57,524 nucleotides of DNA from Nostoc sp. LEGE 12450 (GCF_015206895.1 NZ_JADEXU010000037.1:1-57524), one strand, 5' to 3'. Shown: positions 47,451-56,366, numbered from the stretch's first letter. Notes: generated by a model from the letters alone, not told the origin. A program made the numbers and translations.

Positions 47451-48821
47451 ATGAACCTACCTCAAGGCCCAAAATTCCCCGCTTGGTGGTTGAAAATGCA
47501 ATTTTCCGCCGATCCCCTGAGTTTTCTGGATAAAATGAACCAACGCTATGGTGATATTTTCACCATTATGTCTGAATCTACACCCCTAATATTTGTGGGC
47601 AATCCCCAGGGGATAAAGCAGATTTTTACCAATCCAGAAATTATTGCCTCTGGCGAGTTGAACGCAGAATCAGCGCCATTGGTGGGGAAAAATGGATTAC
47701 TTCTGCTCGATGGTGTACGTCACAGATCCCGACGCAAACTGCTGATGTCTTCTTTGCACGGTAATAATATCAGAGCCTACGGACAGCAAATTTGTGACGT
47801 GACAGAAAAAGTCATGAATCAGCTACCCATTGGTAAATCTTTTTTAGCTTACCCAACCATGCAAAAGATTACCCTTGAGGTAATTTTAAATACTTTGTTT
47901 GGCTTACATGAGGGCGATCGCTACGAGCAACTTAAACACCTGCTGACGAATTTAATGAATTATGCGCGATCGCCCTTTGTGGAAATCCCCTTATCCTTCC
48001 CCTTCTTGCAACAAGATTTAGGGCGATGGAGTCCTTGGGGTTACTTTCGTGATTTGTGGCGACAATTTGATCAACTGATTTATGCCGAAATTAGCGATCG
48101 TCGTCAGCAATCAAACCCTGATGCTAATGATGTGCTTTCCGAACTAATCTTTGCTCGCAACGAAACGGGTGAATTGTTAACGAATGAAGAAATACGCGAT
48201 TTATTTCCTTCATTATTATTCGGTGGTCGAGATGCTTCGGCAACTGCAATCACTTGGGCGTTGTACTGGGTTCACCGTCAGCCACAAGTCCGCGAAAAAT
48301 TACTCAAAGAAATCAACAGCCTGGGTGAATCTCCCGACCCAATAAGCATTGTTAAACTCCCTTACCTCAATGCTGTGTGTAATGAAATATTGCGGATTTA
48401 TCCAACTCAAGTGGTGACATTTCCCAGAATAGTCGAATCACCAACCAATCTCATAGGCTATAACTTAAGCCCCGGAGCCATCATCATTGGCTGTATTTAT
48501 TTGACCCATCAAAATCCAGAATTATACCCACAACCGCAGCAATTTCAACCAGAACGTTTTTTAGATAAACAATACTCTCCCTACGAGTTTATGCCTTTTG
48601 GTGGCGGTGCTCGTCGTTGTCCTGGAGAAGCCTTAGCTTTGTTTGAAATGAAACTAGTTCTGTCCACAATTCTTTCAGGTTATCAATTAGCACTGACTAA
48701 TACTAAGAGAGAAAAACCTCAACCACAAGGCGCTAACTATCCTCCAGCTAGCGGATTGAAGATGGTATTATGCCAAATTCAGGAATATAAAGAACAACTG
48801 CAAGAGGCGGGACTCTGTTAA
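47451..48821 (+). CDS. Cytochrome P450, CYP110-like (second of a pair)
   Basis: A 456-residue P450 14 bp downstream of, and clearly paralogous to, the first. The heme loop is FMPFGGGARRCPGEALA with Cys390, the K-helix ExxR is in CNEILRIYP, and the I-helix reads FGGRDASATAITW. The two proteins align almost without gaps and have their heme Cys at the same residue number, so they arose by tandem duplication, yet they differ at many positions and around the heme (CIGA against CPGE). They may act on different sites of the product or form one pathway-specific oxidation step with relaxed selection on the other. Substrate unknown. Confidence 0.88.
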   Translation: MNLPQGPKFPAWWLKMQFSADPLSFLDKMNQRYGDIFTIMSESTPLIFVGNPQGIKQIFTNPEIIASGELNAESAPLVGKNGLLLLDGVRHRSRRKLLMSSLHGNNIRAYGQQICDVTEKVMNQLPIGKSFLAYPTMQKITLEVILNTLFGLHEGDRYEQLKHLLTNLMNYARSPFVEIPLSFPFLQQDLGRWSPWGYFRDLWRQFDQLIYAEISDRRQQSNPDANDVLSELIFARNETGELLTNEEIRDLFPSLLFGGRDASATAITWALYWVHRQPQVREKLLKEINSLGESPDPISIVKLPYLNAVCNEILRIYPTQVVTFPRIVESPTNLIGYNLSPGAIIIGCIYLTHQNPELYPQPQQFQPERFLDKQYSPYEFMPFGGGARRCPGEALALFEMKLVLSTILSGYQLALTNTKREKPQPQGANYPPASGLKMVLCQIQEYKEQLQEAGLC

Positions 48822-48951
48822 ACATTTATGTACTAAATGGAGCTTTTGATGCAAGTTTTATGCAATTATAAAAATTACAAACACTTGATTTTTGGCTGGC
48901 AAAAAATCAAACTCTCAGATGGCATATTAACTTACAAATTAGCAGCTAATT

Positions 48952-50328
48952 ATGACTACAGAACCAAGATCAAAAGTTACTAATGAAATACTCAATGGAA
49001 ATTTATTTCAATTGATGGTAAAATTCACTATTCCCGGTATTTTAGGAATGCTATTAATTGGTTTTAATAGTTTCCTAGATGCATTATTTGCTGGACAACT
49101 AATTGGTGAAACTGCATTAGCAGGCATATCTTTAGCCGTACCCCTTACTTCTATTGTGATTGGTTGCGCTCATTTAGTAGGAGTAGGTTCTGCCTCAGTT
49201 CTCAGTCGGGCAATTGGTTCAGAAGATACCAGAACCAAGTCGAGAATTTTTGGCACTTTAGTAATTATGAGTGTGATTATTGCTTTTTTTATCACTCTTT
49301 TAGGTTACTTTTTTAGCGATACATTAATTGCATTCATGGGAGGAGAAGGGGCGGTAGCATCGGCTGGTACAGAGTATTTTAGAATTTACACATCAGGCTC
49401 AGTATTTTATATTTTAGCAGTTGCTTCGAGTCAGTTGATCAAATCAGAAGGCAAAATTCCCCTAGCCATGATTTTTTCAGGTATTTTTGCAGTTCTTGAT
49501 GCTATTTTAAATCCTATATTTATTAGTGTCTTTAATTTGGGTATTGGAGGAGTAGCATTTTCGACAGTTATTTCTATGTTGGTTTATAGTATTTTAAATA
49601 TTAGCTATTTTCTCTCTAATAAAAGTTCCATTCCTGTTAATTTAAAAAAAATGACTCTGGCATTAGATTTACTCCCAGCAATTTTATCGGTAGGATTAAC
49701 CGCTCTATTGATGGAAATTATTAGCTTAGTAGAACAGTCTGTAATTTTTAAATCTATTGCTCAATATGGAACTGAACATGATATTGCGCTTGCTGGTGCA
49801 ACCTTAAGAATATATGCCTTAGCATTTATTCCTGTAGAAGGTTTTGTGCAAGCCTTACAGCCAGTAGTTGGCATCAACTATGGCGCAAAGAAATATCACC
49901 GAATCAAGCAAGCATTTGTCACATTTAGTATTGCTGCCACATTGTGCTTAGGATTGATTTGGTTGCCTTTACACATATTTCCAACAACATTTTTGAGAAT
50001 TTTATTGCCAAATGTTATTTTTAGTAATGATGATTTATTTAACTTTCAAATTGTAAATTTACTGCTGCTGATATTACCTTTAGGATTTTGTAGTGTGACC
50101 TTATTTCAATCACTGGGCAATGGGAAGGCAGCAGGCTTCTTGATTCTCTCCAAAACTCTTTTCTTTCTCATTCCTTTTGTACTTATATTATCTTCATTTT
50201 TAGGCGTTAGGGGTGTGTATTATGGAATGTTATTAACCGATAGTTTAGTAGTCTTAATTTCTTTAGTAATCACTTACTTAGAGTTTAAAAAACTTGGTAT
50301 TCAAACTAAAACTGCATACGATAATTAG
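48952..50328 (+). CDS. MATE-family efflux transporter
   Basis: A 458-residue inner-membrane protein with about 12 transmembrane segments arranged in two halves. The halves begin MVKFTIPGILGMLLIGFNSFLDALF and ALAFIPVEGFVQALQPVVGINYG; the latter holds the conserved QALQPVVGxNYGA motif of the MATE family. MATE proteins export small, often cationic molecules using sodium or proton gradients. Directly after the tailoring P450s, and with the MFS importer on the other side of the locus, it is the likely exporter of the cluster product. Export polarity and substrate are inferred from context. Confidence 0.88.
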   Translation: MTTEPRSKVTNEILNGNLFQLMVKFTIPGILGMLLIGFNSFLDALFAGQLIGETALAGISLAVPLTSIVIGCAHLVGVGSASVLSRAIGSEDTRTKSRIFGTLVIMSVIIAFFITLLGYFFSDTLIAFMGGEGAVASAGTEYFRIYTSGSVFYILAVASSQLIKSEGKIPLAMIFSGIFAVLDAILNPIFISVFNLGIGGVAFSTVISMLVYSILNISYFLSNKSSIPVNLKKMTLALDLLPAILSVGLTALLMEIISLVEQSVIFKSIAQYGTEHDIALAGATLRIYALAFIPVEGFVQALQPVVGINYGAKKYHRIKQAFVTFSIAATLCLGLIWLPLHIFPTTFLRILLPNVIFSNDDLFNFQIVNLLLLILPLGFCSVTLFQSLGNGKAAGFLILSKTLFFLIPFVLILSSFLGVRGVYYGMLLTDSLVVLISLVITYLEFKKLGIQTKTAYDN

Positions 50329-50336
50329 AAAAATTA

Positions 50337-51209
50337 ATGAACCAAAAAAGTAAAGGTGCTGTAGTCATTACAGGAGCATCTACGGGAGTCGGTAGAGCAA
50401 CTGCACTCTTGTTAGATAAACAAGGATATCAAGTGTTTGCGGTAGTTCGTCAATCAAAAGATGGTGAATTAATCAAGTTAAATTCATCAGGTAATTTAAC
50501 ACCAATTATCTTTGATGTGACAAAAATAGAACAAATTAAATCTGCCGCAGAAATTGTCGCATCAGCAGTTGGTGAAAAAGGATTGTTGGGATTAATCAAT
50601 AATGCTGGCATATTAGTAGATGGCCCCCTGGAATATCTGTCACTAGATGAACTAAGATGGCAATTTGAAGTTAATGTCATTGGACAAGTAGCTGTTACTC
50701 AAACTTTTTTACCAATGATTCGACAAGCCAAGGGGCGAATTATTAATATTGGCTCTGTTTCTGGCAAAATTTCTTCACCATTTTTCTCGGCTTTGTGTGC
50801 TTCTAAGTTTGCTTTAGAAGCATTAAATGATGCTTTAAGGATGGAATTACATCCTTGGGGAATTGAAGTAATTTTAATTGAACCAGGTTCCATTGCTTCT
50901 ACAGCACCAGACAAAGTAGAAGTGAGTTTGCAAAAAAAATTAGCTAATATGTCGCCTACTGCTAAGGCGATGTATGGTGATATTTACAAGTTTTCCCTAG
51001 AGCAGTTAATTAAGTCTAATCGGATGGGAATGCTACCGGAAGAAGTTGCAAGTGTGATTCAAAAAGCTTTAGAAACTATAAAACCGAAAACGCGTTATTT
51101 TGTATCTAAAGAAAAATTAATGTTGAGTTTTCTCATGCTTTTGGCCAAGATTCTCCCAGATAGGGTTTGTGATGCAATTCAACTCCAAGAATTGGAATTA
51201 AAAAATTAG
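50337..51209 (+). CDS. SDR-family oxidoreductase lacking the catalytic Tyr
   Basis: A 290-residue short-chain dehydrogenase/reductase, 8 bp after the MATE gene. The nucleotide site TGASTGVGRATAL and the NNAG motif (88-91) are intact, as are Ser140 in IINIGSVSG and Lys157. The catalytic Tyr position of the YxxxK motif is Leu153 (SALCASKFALEAL; TTG codon). The protein otherwise looks like the retinol-dehydrogenase-like branch of classical SDRs. Without the Tyr, normal ketone reduction is doubtful. It may bind NAD(P)H for another role, use another proton donor, or be losing function. Its position suggests tailoring of the polyketide-derived keto group or self-protection, but neither is shown. 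Confidence 0.82.
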   Translation: MNQKSKGAVVITGASTGVGRATALLLDKQGYQVFAVVRQSKDGELIKLNSSGNLTPIIFDVTKIEQIKSAAEIVASAVGEKGLLGLINNAGILVDGPLEYLSLDELRWQFEVNVIGQVAVTQTFLPMIRQAKGRIINIGSVSGKISSPFFSALCASKFALEALNDALRMELHPWGIEVILIEPGSIASTAPDKVEVSLQKKLANMSPTAKAMYGDIYKFSLEQLIKSNRMGMLPEEVASVIQKALETIKPKTRYFVSKEKLMLSFLMLLAKILPDRVCDAIQLQELELKN

Positions 51210-51223
51210 TAGTGAGGTTAGTT

Positions 51224-52261
51224 GTGACTGTATCAGAATCTATATATGCACCCAGTAATACACCATTTCAAATGACGGCAATGGAATGGATACACGCTTA
51301 CTGGATGTCGCGGTGTGTTTACGTAGTGGCTAAACTTGGGATTGCAGATTTACTTCAAGACGGCCCTCAATATTGTGATGAGTTAGCAACTGTTACTAAT
51401 ATCCAGAGTGATGCACTTTATCGGATATTGCGAGCTTTAGCGAGTGTTGGCATTTTTGCAGAGATTAAACCGCGTTATTTTGGGCTAACTCCACTAGCAG
51501 ATAATTTACAAAGTAACCACCCAGAGTCGGTTCGGGCTATGGCAATTTTACGGGGTGAACAGCATTATTACAAAGCTTGGGGCGACTTGATGTACAGTTT
51601 ACAGACTGGAGAAAGTGCCTTTGAGCGTTTGTATGGCATGAATTTGTTTCAGTACAATGACCAAGATTCTACCCAAGGTGAAATTTTTGACCGCGCAATG
51701 GCAGAGTCCCAAGAGGAAAATTCCTTGGTTTTAGAGGTTTATGATTTTTCATCTATTGGGAAGTTGGTTGATATTGGTGGCGGTAAAGGGCACTTACTGT
51801 CTACCGTTCTCCAAGCCTACCCTAGTATGACAGGGATACTATTCGACCGCCCAGATGTAGTTGAGCGTGCTAAAAACTCCTGGGATTTAGCTTTGAGGAA
51901 TCGCTGCGAATTTATCGGGGGAAGTTTTTTTGAGACTATTCCTACAGAAGGAGATGCTTATATTCTCAAGCATATCATTCAAGACTGGGACGATGAGCGA
52001 TCGCTAGCTATTCTCCAACGCTGCCATCAAGCCATGAAAGCACAAGACCGATTGTTGGTAATAGACTTTGTAATTCCACCAGGAAACGAGTTTTATGGGA
52101 GTAAATTTATAGACGTAAATATGTTGGTTATGTGTCCTGGTGGGCGCATTCGTACAGAAGAAGAATTTCAAGCACTATTTAAAGCCGCAGGGTTCAGAAT
52201 AAGTAAAATTATCCCAACTGAATCGGAGGTGAGTATTATTGAAGTAGTTAAAACTCTGTAG
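51224..52261 (+). CDS. SAM-dependent O-methyltransferase (Methyltransf_2 type)
   Basis: A small-molecule O-methyltransferase of about 345 residues. I prefer the GTG at 51224, which has AGTGAGGT just upstream; an in-frame GTG at 51212 is also possible. An N-terminal winged-helix dimerisation domain (MSRCVYVVAKLGIADLLQDG) precedes the catalytic domain with the SAM motif KLVDIGGGKGHLL. The stretch YILKHIIQDWDDERS holds the catalytic His, as in hydroxyindole/caffeate-type enzymes. It is the last gene of the long plus-strand array. Candidate targets are the salicyl phenol or a hydroxyl placed by the P450s or the JmjC enzyme; methylating the salicyl phenol would weaken metal binding. The target is not known. 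Confidence 0.87.
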   Translation: MTVSESIYAPSNTPFQMTAMEWIHAYWMSRCVYVVAKLGIADLLQDGPQYCDELATVTNIQSDALYRILRALASVGIFAEIKPRYFGLTPLADNLQSNHPESVRAMAILRGEQHYYKAWGDLMYSLQTGESAFERLYGMNLFQYNDQDSTQGEIFDRAMAESQEENSLVLEVYDFSSIGKLVDIGGGKGHLLSTVLQAYPSMTGILFDRPDVVERAKNSWDLALRNRCEFIGGSFFETIPTEGDAYILKHIIQDWDDERSLAILQRCHQAMKAQDRLLVIDFVIPPGNEFYGSKFIDVNMLVMCPGGRIRTEEEFQALFKAAGFRISKIIPTESEVSIIEVVKTL

Positions 52262-52279
52262 GGATTCAGTTAGGTCGAG

Positions 52280-52296
52280 GGGGAGTATATCTCCCC
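52280..52296 (+). terminator. Possible terminator at the end of the biosynthetic operon
   Basis: GGGGAG-TATAT-CTCCCC forms a six-pair stem 18 bp after the last stop codon. A run of six T follows, but only 12 bases further on, so this is a weak candidate. Confidence 0.35.
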
Positions 52297-52769
52297 TGAC
52301 AGGTGTAGGTTTTTTACAAGGTGTGAGTATTCATTCACAAAGTCAGAAAATAAAAGCAGACGGAAGCAACACGATTTGGTGAGGTAGAATAAAAAACCAG
52401 CGATCGCTAACAAGTTTCTTCAGTACTAAAAATATATTAATTACATCAACAATACGTATCGCCACTGGTTTAGCTTCGAATATGCGGCAAGTGAAAGCAG
52501 ATATTAGATAGGGCGAACGCATCTAAATATTAAAGATAGATAATCAAAGTGGGATTCCCCAACACTCTACCACACAGTACTTTCAGAGAATTTGGCATGA
52601 AACTGAATAAGAATGATAATCGTTGTAGGGGGGGATTTGTGCCAGCCGACAGCTGCCAAGCAATACGGGTTCGTTTTTGTAGTAAATTTGATAGTGCGTT
52701 AAACAAAAAGAACCAGATTATAGTTGAATGAAGCTCAAGTCAAAAATCACAATTGCTGACTACTTTACA
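52297..52769. other. Non-coding stretch between operon end and IS copy 2
   Basis: About 470 bp without a convincing gene. A 60-codon frame at 52549-52731 has no homology or ribosome site that I can see. The stretch holds a HIP1 site (52400) and the short repeat at 52509-52524 shared with 7572-7587. Confidence 0.5.
52509..52524. repeat. Short dispersed repeat TAGGGCGAACGCATCT
   Basis: Exact reverse complement of 7572-7587. Role unknown. Confidence 0.5.
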
Positions 52770-54226
52770 ATACCTTAGCCAATTTACGAGGGTTCAACAC
52801 CTGTGGAAAGGGTATGAATACGCCCTAAAGAAGTAAGCTTGGCAAAAATCTGGGTTAATAAAATAGGCTCAGGTATTTCAGGAAGCATTTTTAACATTTC
52901 ACGAACATATCGAACGCCGCGATAATAAGCCTTAAGATCAATAATGCCGGAACCGGGATTGTGCTGACGAAAATCAGCGAGAAGATGATGGGATAAATTG
53001 ACCATAAAGAATGCGCTTATTAGCAGCATTAGTTACAGCAGTTTGGTTTAAGTTCATAAAATCTTCCAGCCCCCAAAATTGCTTGGCATCACGAAAATTA
53101 AATTCGATTTGAAAGCGCAGTTTGTAGTAGTCAATTATTTTTTCGTATGACAAATCCAGGTCACTAGAAAATAAAATTACATGACTACGAGCATTAGTTT
53201 TCAAATTGGTTTTGACCAGAACAACTACATTTAGTGCTTGGGCAAATTCTTTGTGAAGAAGAGTGCATTGATAAATATCAGTTTTAATATCCTTTTCAAT
53301 CTCAATACTACTTTTACATAAATACTCGTCATATATATTACAATAGTCAATCTTCTCTCCATATTTACGACGGGAGCGGTTTTTGGAGTTGGGTTTTTGA
53401 TAAGGTACATATAATGCTGAATCGTAGCGAAGTTTAGAAATTATATGTAAGTTAACAAGACGTGCTATCTGCAAGGCATTATTGTTGCCAAAATGACCAT
53501 CCAAAACTAAATATGTAAGTGGAACAAATCCAGCTAATAATTTGAATGGCGAATTAATCATTTTCTGAATTCGCAGTAATTCAGACCTAAAAATTACATC
53601 TGCTTTGTTTTTGTTTTTGCTCCCTTTTGGCCGTCCACGCTTCCGTTTTTCTTTCTTGTTTATTTCTGGGGTTGGTGATGGGCTACTTTTTTCTACGTTG
53701 CTCTTGATTACTTGTTCTATTTGAATCGGAAATGAGTGCCTTCGCTCTACACTTACTAATGATAAAGTAAAGAAAGACAGTCCTGATATCGGCTTACTTA
53801 TTAGGCTGGAAAAGAATCTATCTAAACCATAAGTCTGTTTACCTGCTTTACTTATTACAACTTCATCTCCTGCCAACAAATACACCTCATTTGCACGGAA
53901 TAAATGCTTGCGAAAAAATAGCCAAAACAACGTTGCCCAAGGTATTACTGTATGAAAGAACCTCAACATCGTCCGGTAACTACCACCAGTGCTTGTCCAA
54001 CGTGAAATTCCCAACATAGTGACTCGGCCGCTCATCGCTAACATTGCCAGGATTATCTGGCTCATTCGACGCATTGTCGTCGCGTTGATCTGCGGTAGCA
54101 GGCATTGTAACAGTGATAGGATGTCTGGCATGGGTGGCTTGTAGTTTTTGAGTTGTCGTTGTGAGAGACAATAACTCTACTACAAAGCGCCCTACCTCTT
54201 CATGCTCTTATTTTGGCTAAGGTATT
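52770..54226 (-). mobile_element. IS4-family insertion sequence, copy 2 (frameshifted)
   Basis: Homologous along its whole length to copy 1 at 1456-2905. Its ends are AATACCTTAGCCAA (from 52770) and, inverted, TTGGCTAAGGTATT (to 54226), a perfect 14-base inverted pair. Copy 2 thus shows the original end sequence better than copy 1, which reads GGCGAAGG. Its transposase is frameshifted, so the element could move only with enzyme from another copy. The right end reads directly into the neighbouring minus-strand gene and supplies its stop codon. No target-site duplication is evident. Confidence 0.88.
52784..54131 (-). pseudogene. IS4-family transposase broken by a frameshift
   Basis: Two overlapping minus-strand frames cover the transposase. 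One, 52974-54131, holds the N-terminal and central part; the other, 52784-53029, holds the C-terminal part. Compared with the intact copy at 1471-2811, one extra base lies near 53014-53020 (AATGCGCTTATTAGC against AATGCTAGATTAGC), which shifts the frame after DFMNLNQTAVTNAAN. The YREK motif (YKLRFQIEFNFRDAK) is upstream of the shift and intact, and the second Asp is present (VLDGHFGNNN). The lesion removes only the C-terminal 80 or so residues. Inactivation is likely but not proven. Confidence 0.87.
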
Positions 54227-54948
54227 GATGTCTTTAGGCAATATTTGAGATATTCAGCACTGGGCAATGAAATATCGGTGCTGAGGGCTTCCAGTTCCTC
54301 TAGCAACCCCAGCGCACCCCAATCTACCAAAATATCCCAATTCATCGGCAAACTGTCGCAAGATGCCCTGGTCACTAACTCCAAGTAGGTTGGTGCATAT
54401 TGATTTTGAGGCGTTGTTTCACGCATAAACGGATTGCGAAGGACATTTAGTGGAACTGCTGTCATCAGCTTAATCTGCTTGTTATCCCAATCGGTAATCA
54501 GACGGTATTGTTGTCCTTGTAACTCAGCAAGTAATGTCCGAGGCTGGTTTAGTTTTGCAGCTCTGACTATTTCCAGACAGCGATCGCGAATTTCATCATC
54601 AATCAACCCAAATAAACTAAACATCATCCAATCCAAGCTCACATCGCTTTCCTGGATTGAAATCTCCGGATTGGTATACCACAAGCATTCAGCAGCATGA
54701 ACACATTGACTCAGATGAGGATGGTTTTGAGAAATCCGCTCAAAAAAAAGTCTATCGATCTCACAATTGAGTAAATGAAGGGCATCTAATCTTTTTAGCA
54801 ATTCATCACGCGACCAAATCACCACCATTGGTTGATAGTATCTTGCTTGATATGTAAAGTAATGAATGTAATCCTTAGCGATATTTTCCAGTTTCTGTAA
54901 CACGCATCGCCGATCAATTGTCCAGTCAGGGTATTCTATTTCTTCCAT
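54217..54948 (-). CDS. Hypothetical protein, 3' end replaced by IS sequence
   Basis: A 243-residue protein from ATG 54948 (MEEIEYPDWTIDRRC). I do not recognise it: it looks soluble, mostly helical, rich in Trp, Tyr and Leu, with no signal peptide, transmembrane segment or known motif. The last codons ATA-CCT-TAG lie within the terminal inverted repeat of the adjacent IS copy 2, so the IS provides the stop and the final residues. The natural C-terminus has been lost or altered, by how much is unknown. It is oriented away from the LprI-like genes and shares no operon with the biosynthetic cluster. Confidence 0.6.
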   Translation of the reverse strand: MEEIEYPDWTIDRRCVLQKLENIAKDYIHYFTYQARYYQPMVVIWSRDELLKRLDALHLLNCEIDRLFFERISQNHPHLSQCVHAAECLWYTNPEISIQESDVSLDWMMFSLFGLIDDEIRDRCLEIVRAAKLNQPRTLLAELQGQQYRLITDWDNKQIKLMTAVPLNVLRNPFMRETTPQNQYAPTYLELVTRASCDSLPMNWDILVDWGALGLLEELEALSTDISLPSAEYLKYCLKTSIP

Positions 54949-55138
54949 TATTCTGTTACTACTCCCCTATGAACCGGCTCAAATAATACGCCTCATATTT
55001 AAAACTTCAATTTAACTACAAGTTCACTTCTAATATTTACGAGAATATACTGAGTTAAATTCAGAATCAACAAAGTCACTATATTTTTTATACTGGATTG
55101 CATATTATTTATGGAGTGAACCGTTCACAGGGCTGGCT

Positions 55139-55414
55139 ATGAAAAAACGCTCAGTTTGGCAGTCGGGGATTGTCCGCTACATCATTTGCGTTAGCTTAGG
55201 ACTGTGGTTAATACGATTATTGCACTTTGTTTGGTTAGATTGGCTGACATGGTTTTTCTTACCATTGCTCTGGATCGAAGGTGCGATCGCAGTATTGATT
55301 GGATTAATTTGGGCGATTTCCTTTTGGGTGCGTGCCATCCAGAAAGGCTCATTTCTAAATCGACGGTGGCAAGTTAACCCATTTGCTCAAATCATTGGTT
55401 TATCAAGATGTTGA
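55139..55414 (+). CDS. Small membrane protein, two hydrophobic segments
   Basis: A 91-residue protein with a basic N-terminus (MKKRSVWQSG) and two hydrophobic helices (IVRYIICVSLGLWLIRLL and FFLPLLWIEGAIAVLIGLIW), ending in a basic cytoplasmic-type tail. I do not recognise a family. Its last 32 bases overlap the next frame, which has no ATG. The two may be one membrane-anchored LprI-like protein separated by a frameshift, or a coupled pair. Confidence 0.5.
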   Translation: MKKRSVWQSGIVRYIICVSLGLWLIRLLHFVWLDWLTWFFLPLLWIEGAIAVLIGLIWAISFWVRAIQKGSFLNRRWQVNPFAQIIGLSRC

Positions 55415-56366
55415 GTCGCAACTTATTCCACACCTTCAACATCAACTGGCGATCGCGGATAAATCCTGGCAACAGTTTCAAACACAACACTGCCAACAGT
55501 TGACTCAACGCTTACGCAATACGCCAGATTTTCCAATTGCAGCATCTGTCTGTTTGGCGCGATTAAATAACGATCGCATTCTAGAATTGCAGAAAGAAGG
55601 CGAGGTTATAACCCTCCAATCTCGCGATCCTCGATTTGAATCCTTACTCGATCGACTCAAATTGAGAAATTCATCGGTGCAACGCCACTGGAAGCAATAT
55701 CAAACTCAGCATTGCCAGATCGCAATAGATATATTCTCCCTGAACACCCTGAGATTGGCTCAATGTTATCAGCGTCTCAGAGAGGCTCGTCTTCGTCAAC
55801 TTGAAGAACTTTTGGCAGTACCTGCTCGTGGTTTGGCTCTCTCCAGTGGTTCTGTACGACCTGGAATTCCAGAGCTAAATTGTGTGGATGAGACACAGAT
55901 CGGGTTAAATCGATGCGCGGTCTATTGGTCGAAAACAACTCAGCTTTTGCAATCAAGCATTTATGGCGATTGGGCAACAAGACTATCGAAGCAGTATCAG
56001 CAAACATTTATGATCGCACAGAAATACTGGCAAGAATATCGTGAAGCACATTGTACTGAGTTGGTTGAGCCTTTTAAGGAAGGTTCCATGTCACCCATGC
56101 TCTATCATCGCTGTTTAGCTCGGCTAAATAACGATCGCATTGCGGATCTAAAGGGGATAGCTGTATACAATCCAGAAGACGAGGCGCAGCGATCGCAAGT
56201 TACATCTGGACAAGATACCACTCAAGCTCTTTGGGAGCGTTATCAAACTCAGTATTGCAAGTTTGAGTCACGGTTTTTTGGTAGTCAAACCAGAAATAAG
56301 CAATGCCCAAATCGTTTAAATCTGGGGCGTTTGCGCCATATCAAAGCAATAATGAATACTCGATAG
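55383..56366 (+). CDS. LprI/DUF1311-like repeat protein (start uncertain)
   Basis: A 327-residue frame with repeated lysozyme-inhibitor-LprI-like units: W-x2-(Y/F)-x-T-x2-C (WQQFQTQHC, WKQYQTQHC, WQEYREAHC, WERYQTQYC) alternating with CLARLNNDRILEL and CYQRLREARLRQLEEL type segments. There are four W-C units in all. The paired Cys in such units normally form disulphides in an exported protein, yet this frame has no signal peptide and begins only at TTG (55383). The upstream overlapping frame carries membrane helices, so the original protein was probably anchored there. Known LprI-type proteins inhibit lysozyme; here that is only an analogy. The 3' end is duplicated at 57123-57219. Confidence 0.65.
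   Translation: MLKSLVYQDVESQLIPHLQHQLAIADKSWQQFQTQHCQQLTQRLRNTPDFPIAASVCLARLNNDRILELQKEGEVITLQSRDPRFESLLDRLKLRNSSVQRHWKQYQTQHCQIAIDIFSLNTLRLAQCYQRLREARLRQLEELLAVPARGLALSSGSVRPGIPELNCVDETQIGLNRCAVYWSKTTQLLQSSIYGDWATRLSKQYQQTFMIAQKYWQEYREAHCTELVEPFKEGSMSPMLYHRCLARLNNDRIADLKGIAVYNPEDEAQRSQVTSGQDTTQALWERYQTQYCKFESRFFGSQTRNKQCPNRLNLGRLRHIKAIMNTR
56266..56362 (+). repeat. 97-bp direct repeat, copy 1 (3' end of LprI-like gene)
   Basis: This 97-bp stretch recurs at 57123-57219 with about nine mismatches and no gaps that I can see. The two copies flank a 760-bp segment holding a minus-strand membrane-protein gene. Confidence 0.8.

Noticed and set aside
12153..52261. Anachelin or pyochelin cluster
   Set aside because: Anachelin needs Thr/Ser modules and a tyrosine-derived chromophore; pyochelin needs two Cys modules and a reductase. 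The codes and gene set here do not fit either.
52549..52731. Forward 60-residue frame in the gap after the methyltransferase gene
   Set aside because: Short, no clear ribosome site, no recognisable motif, and next to IS sequence.
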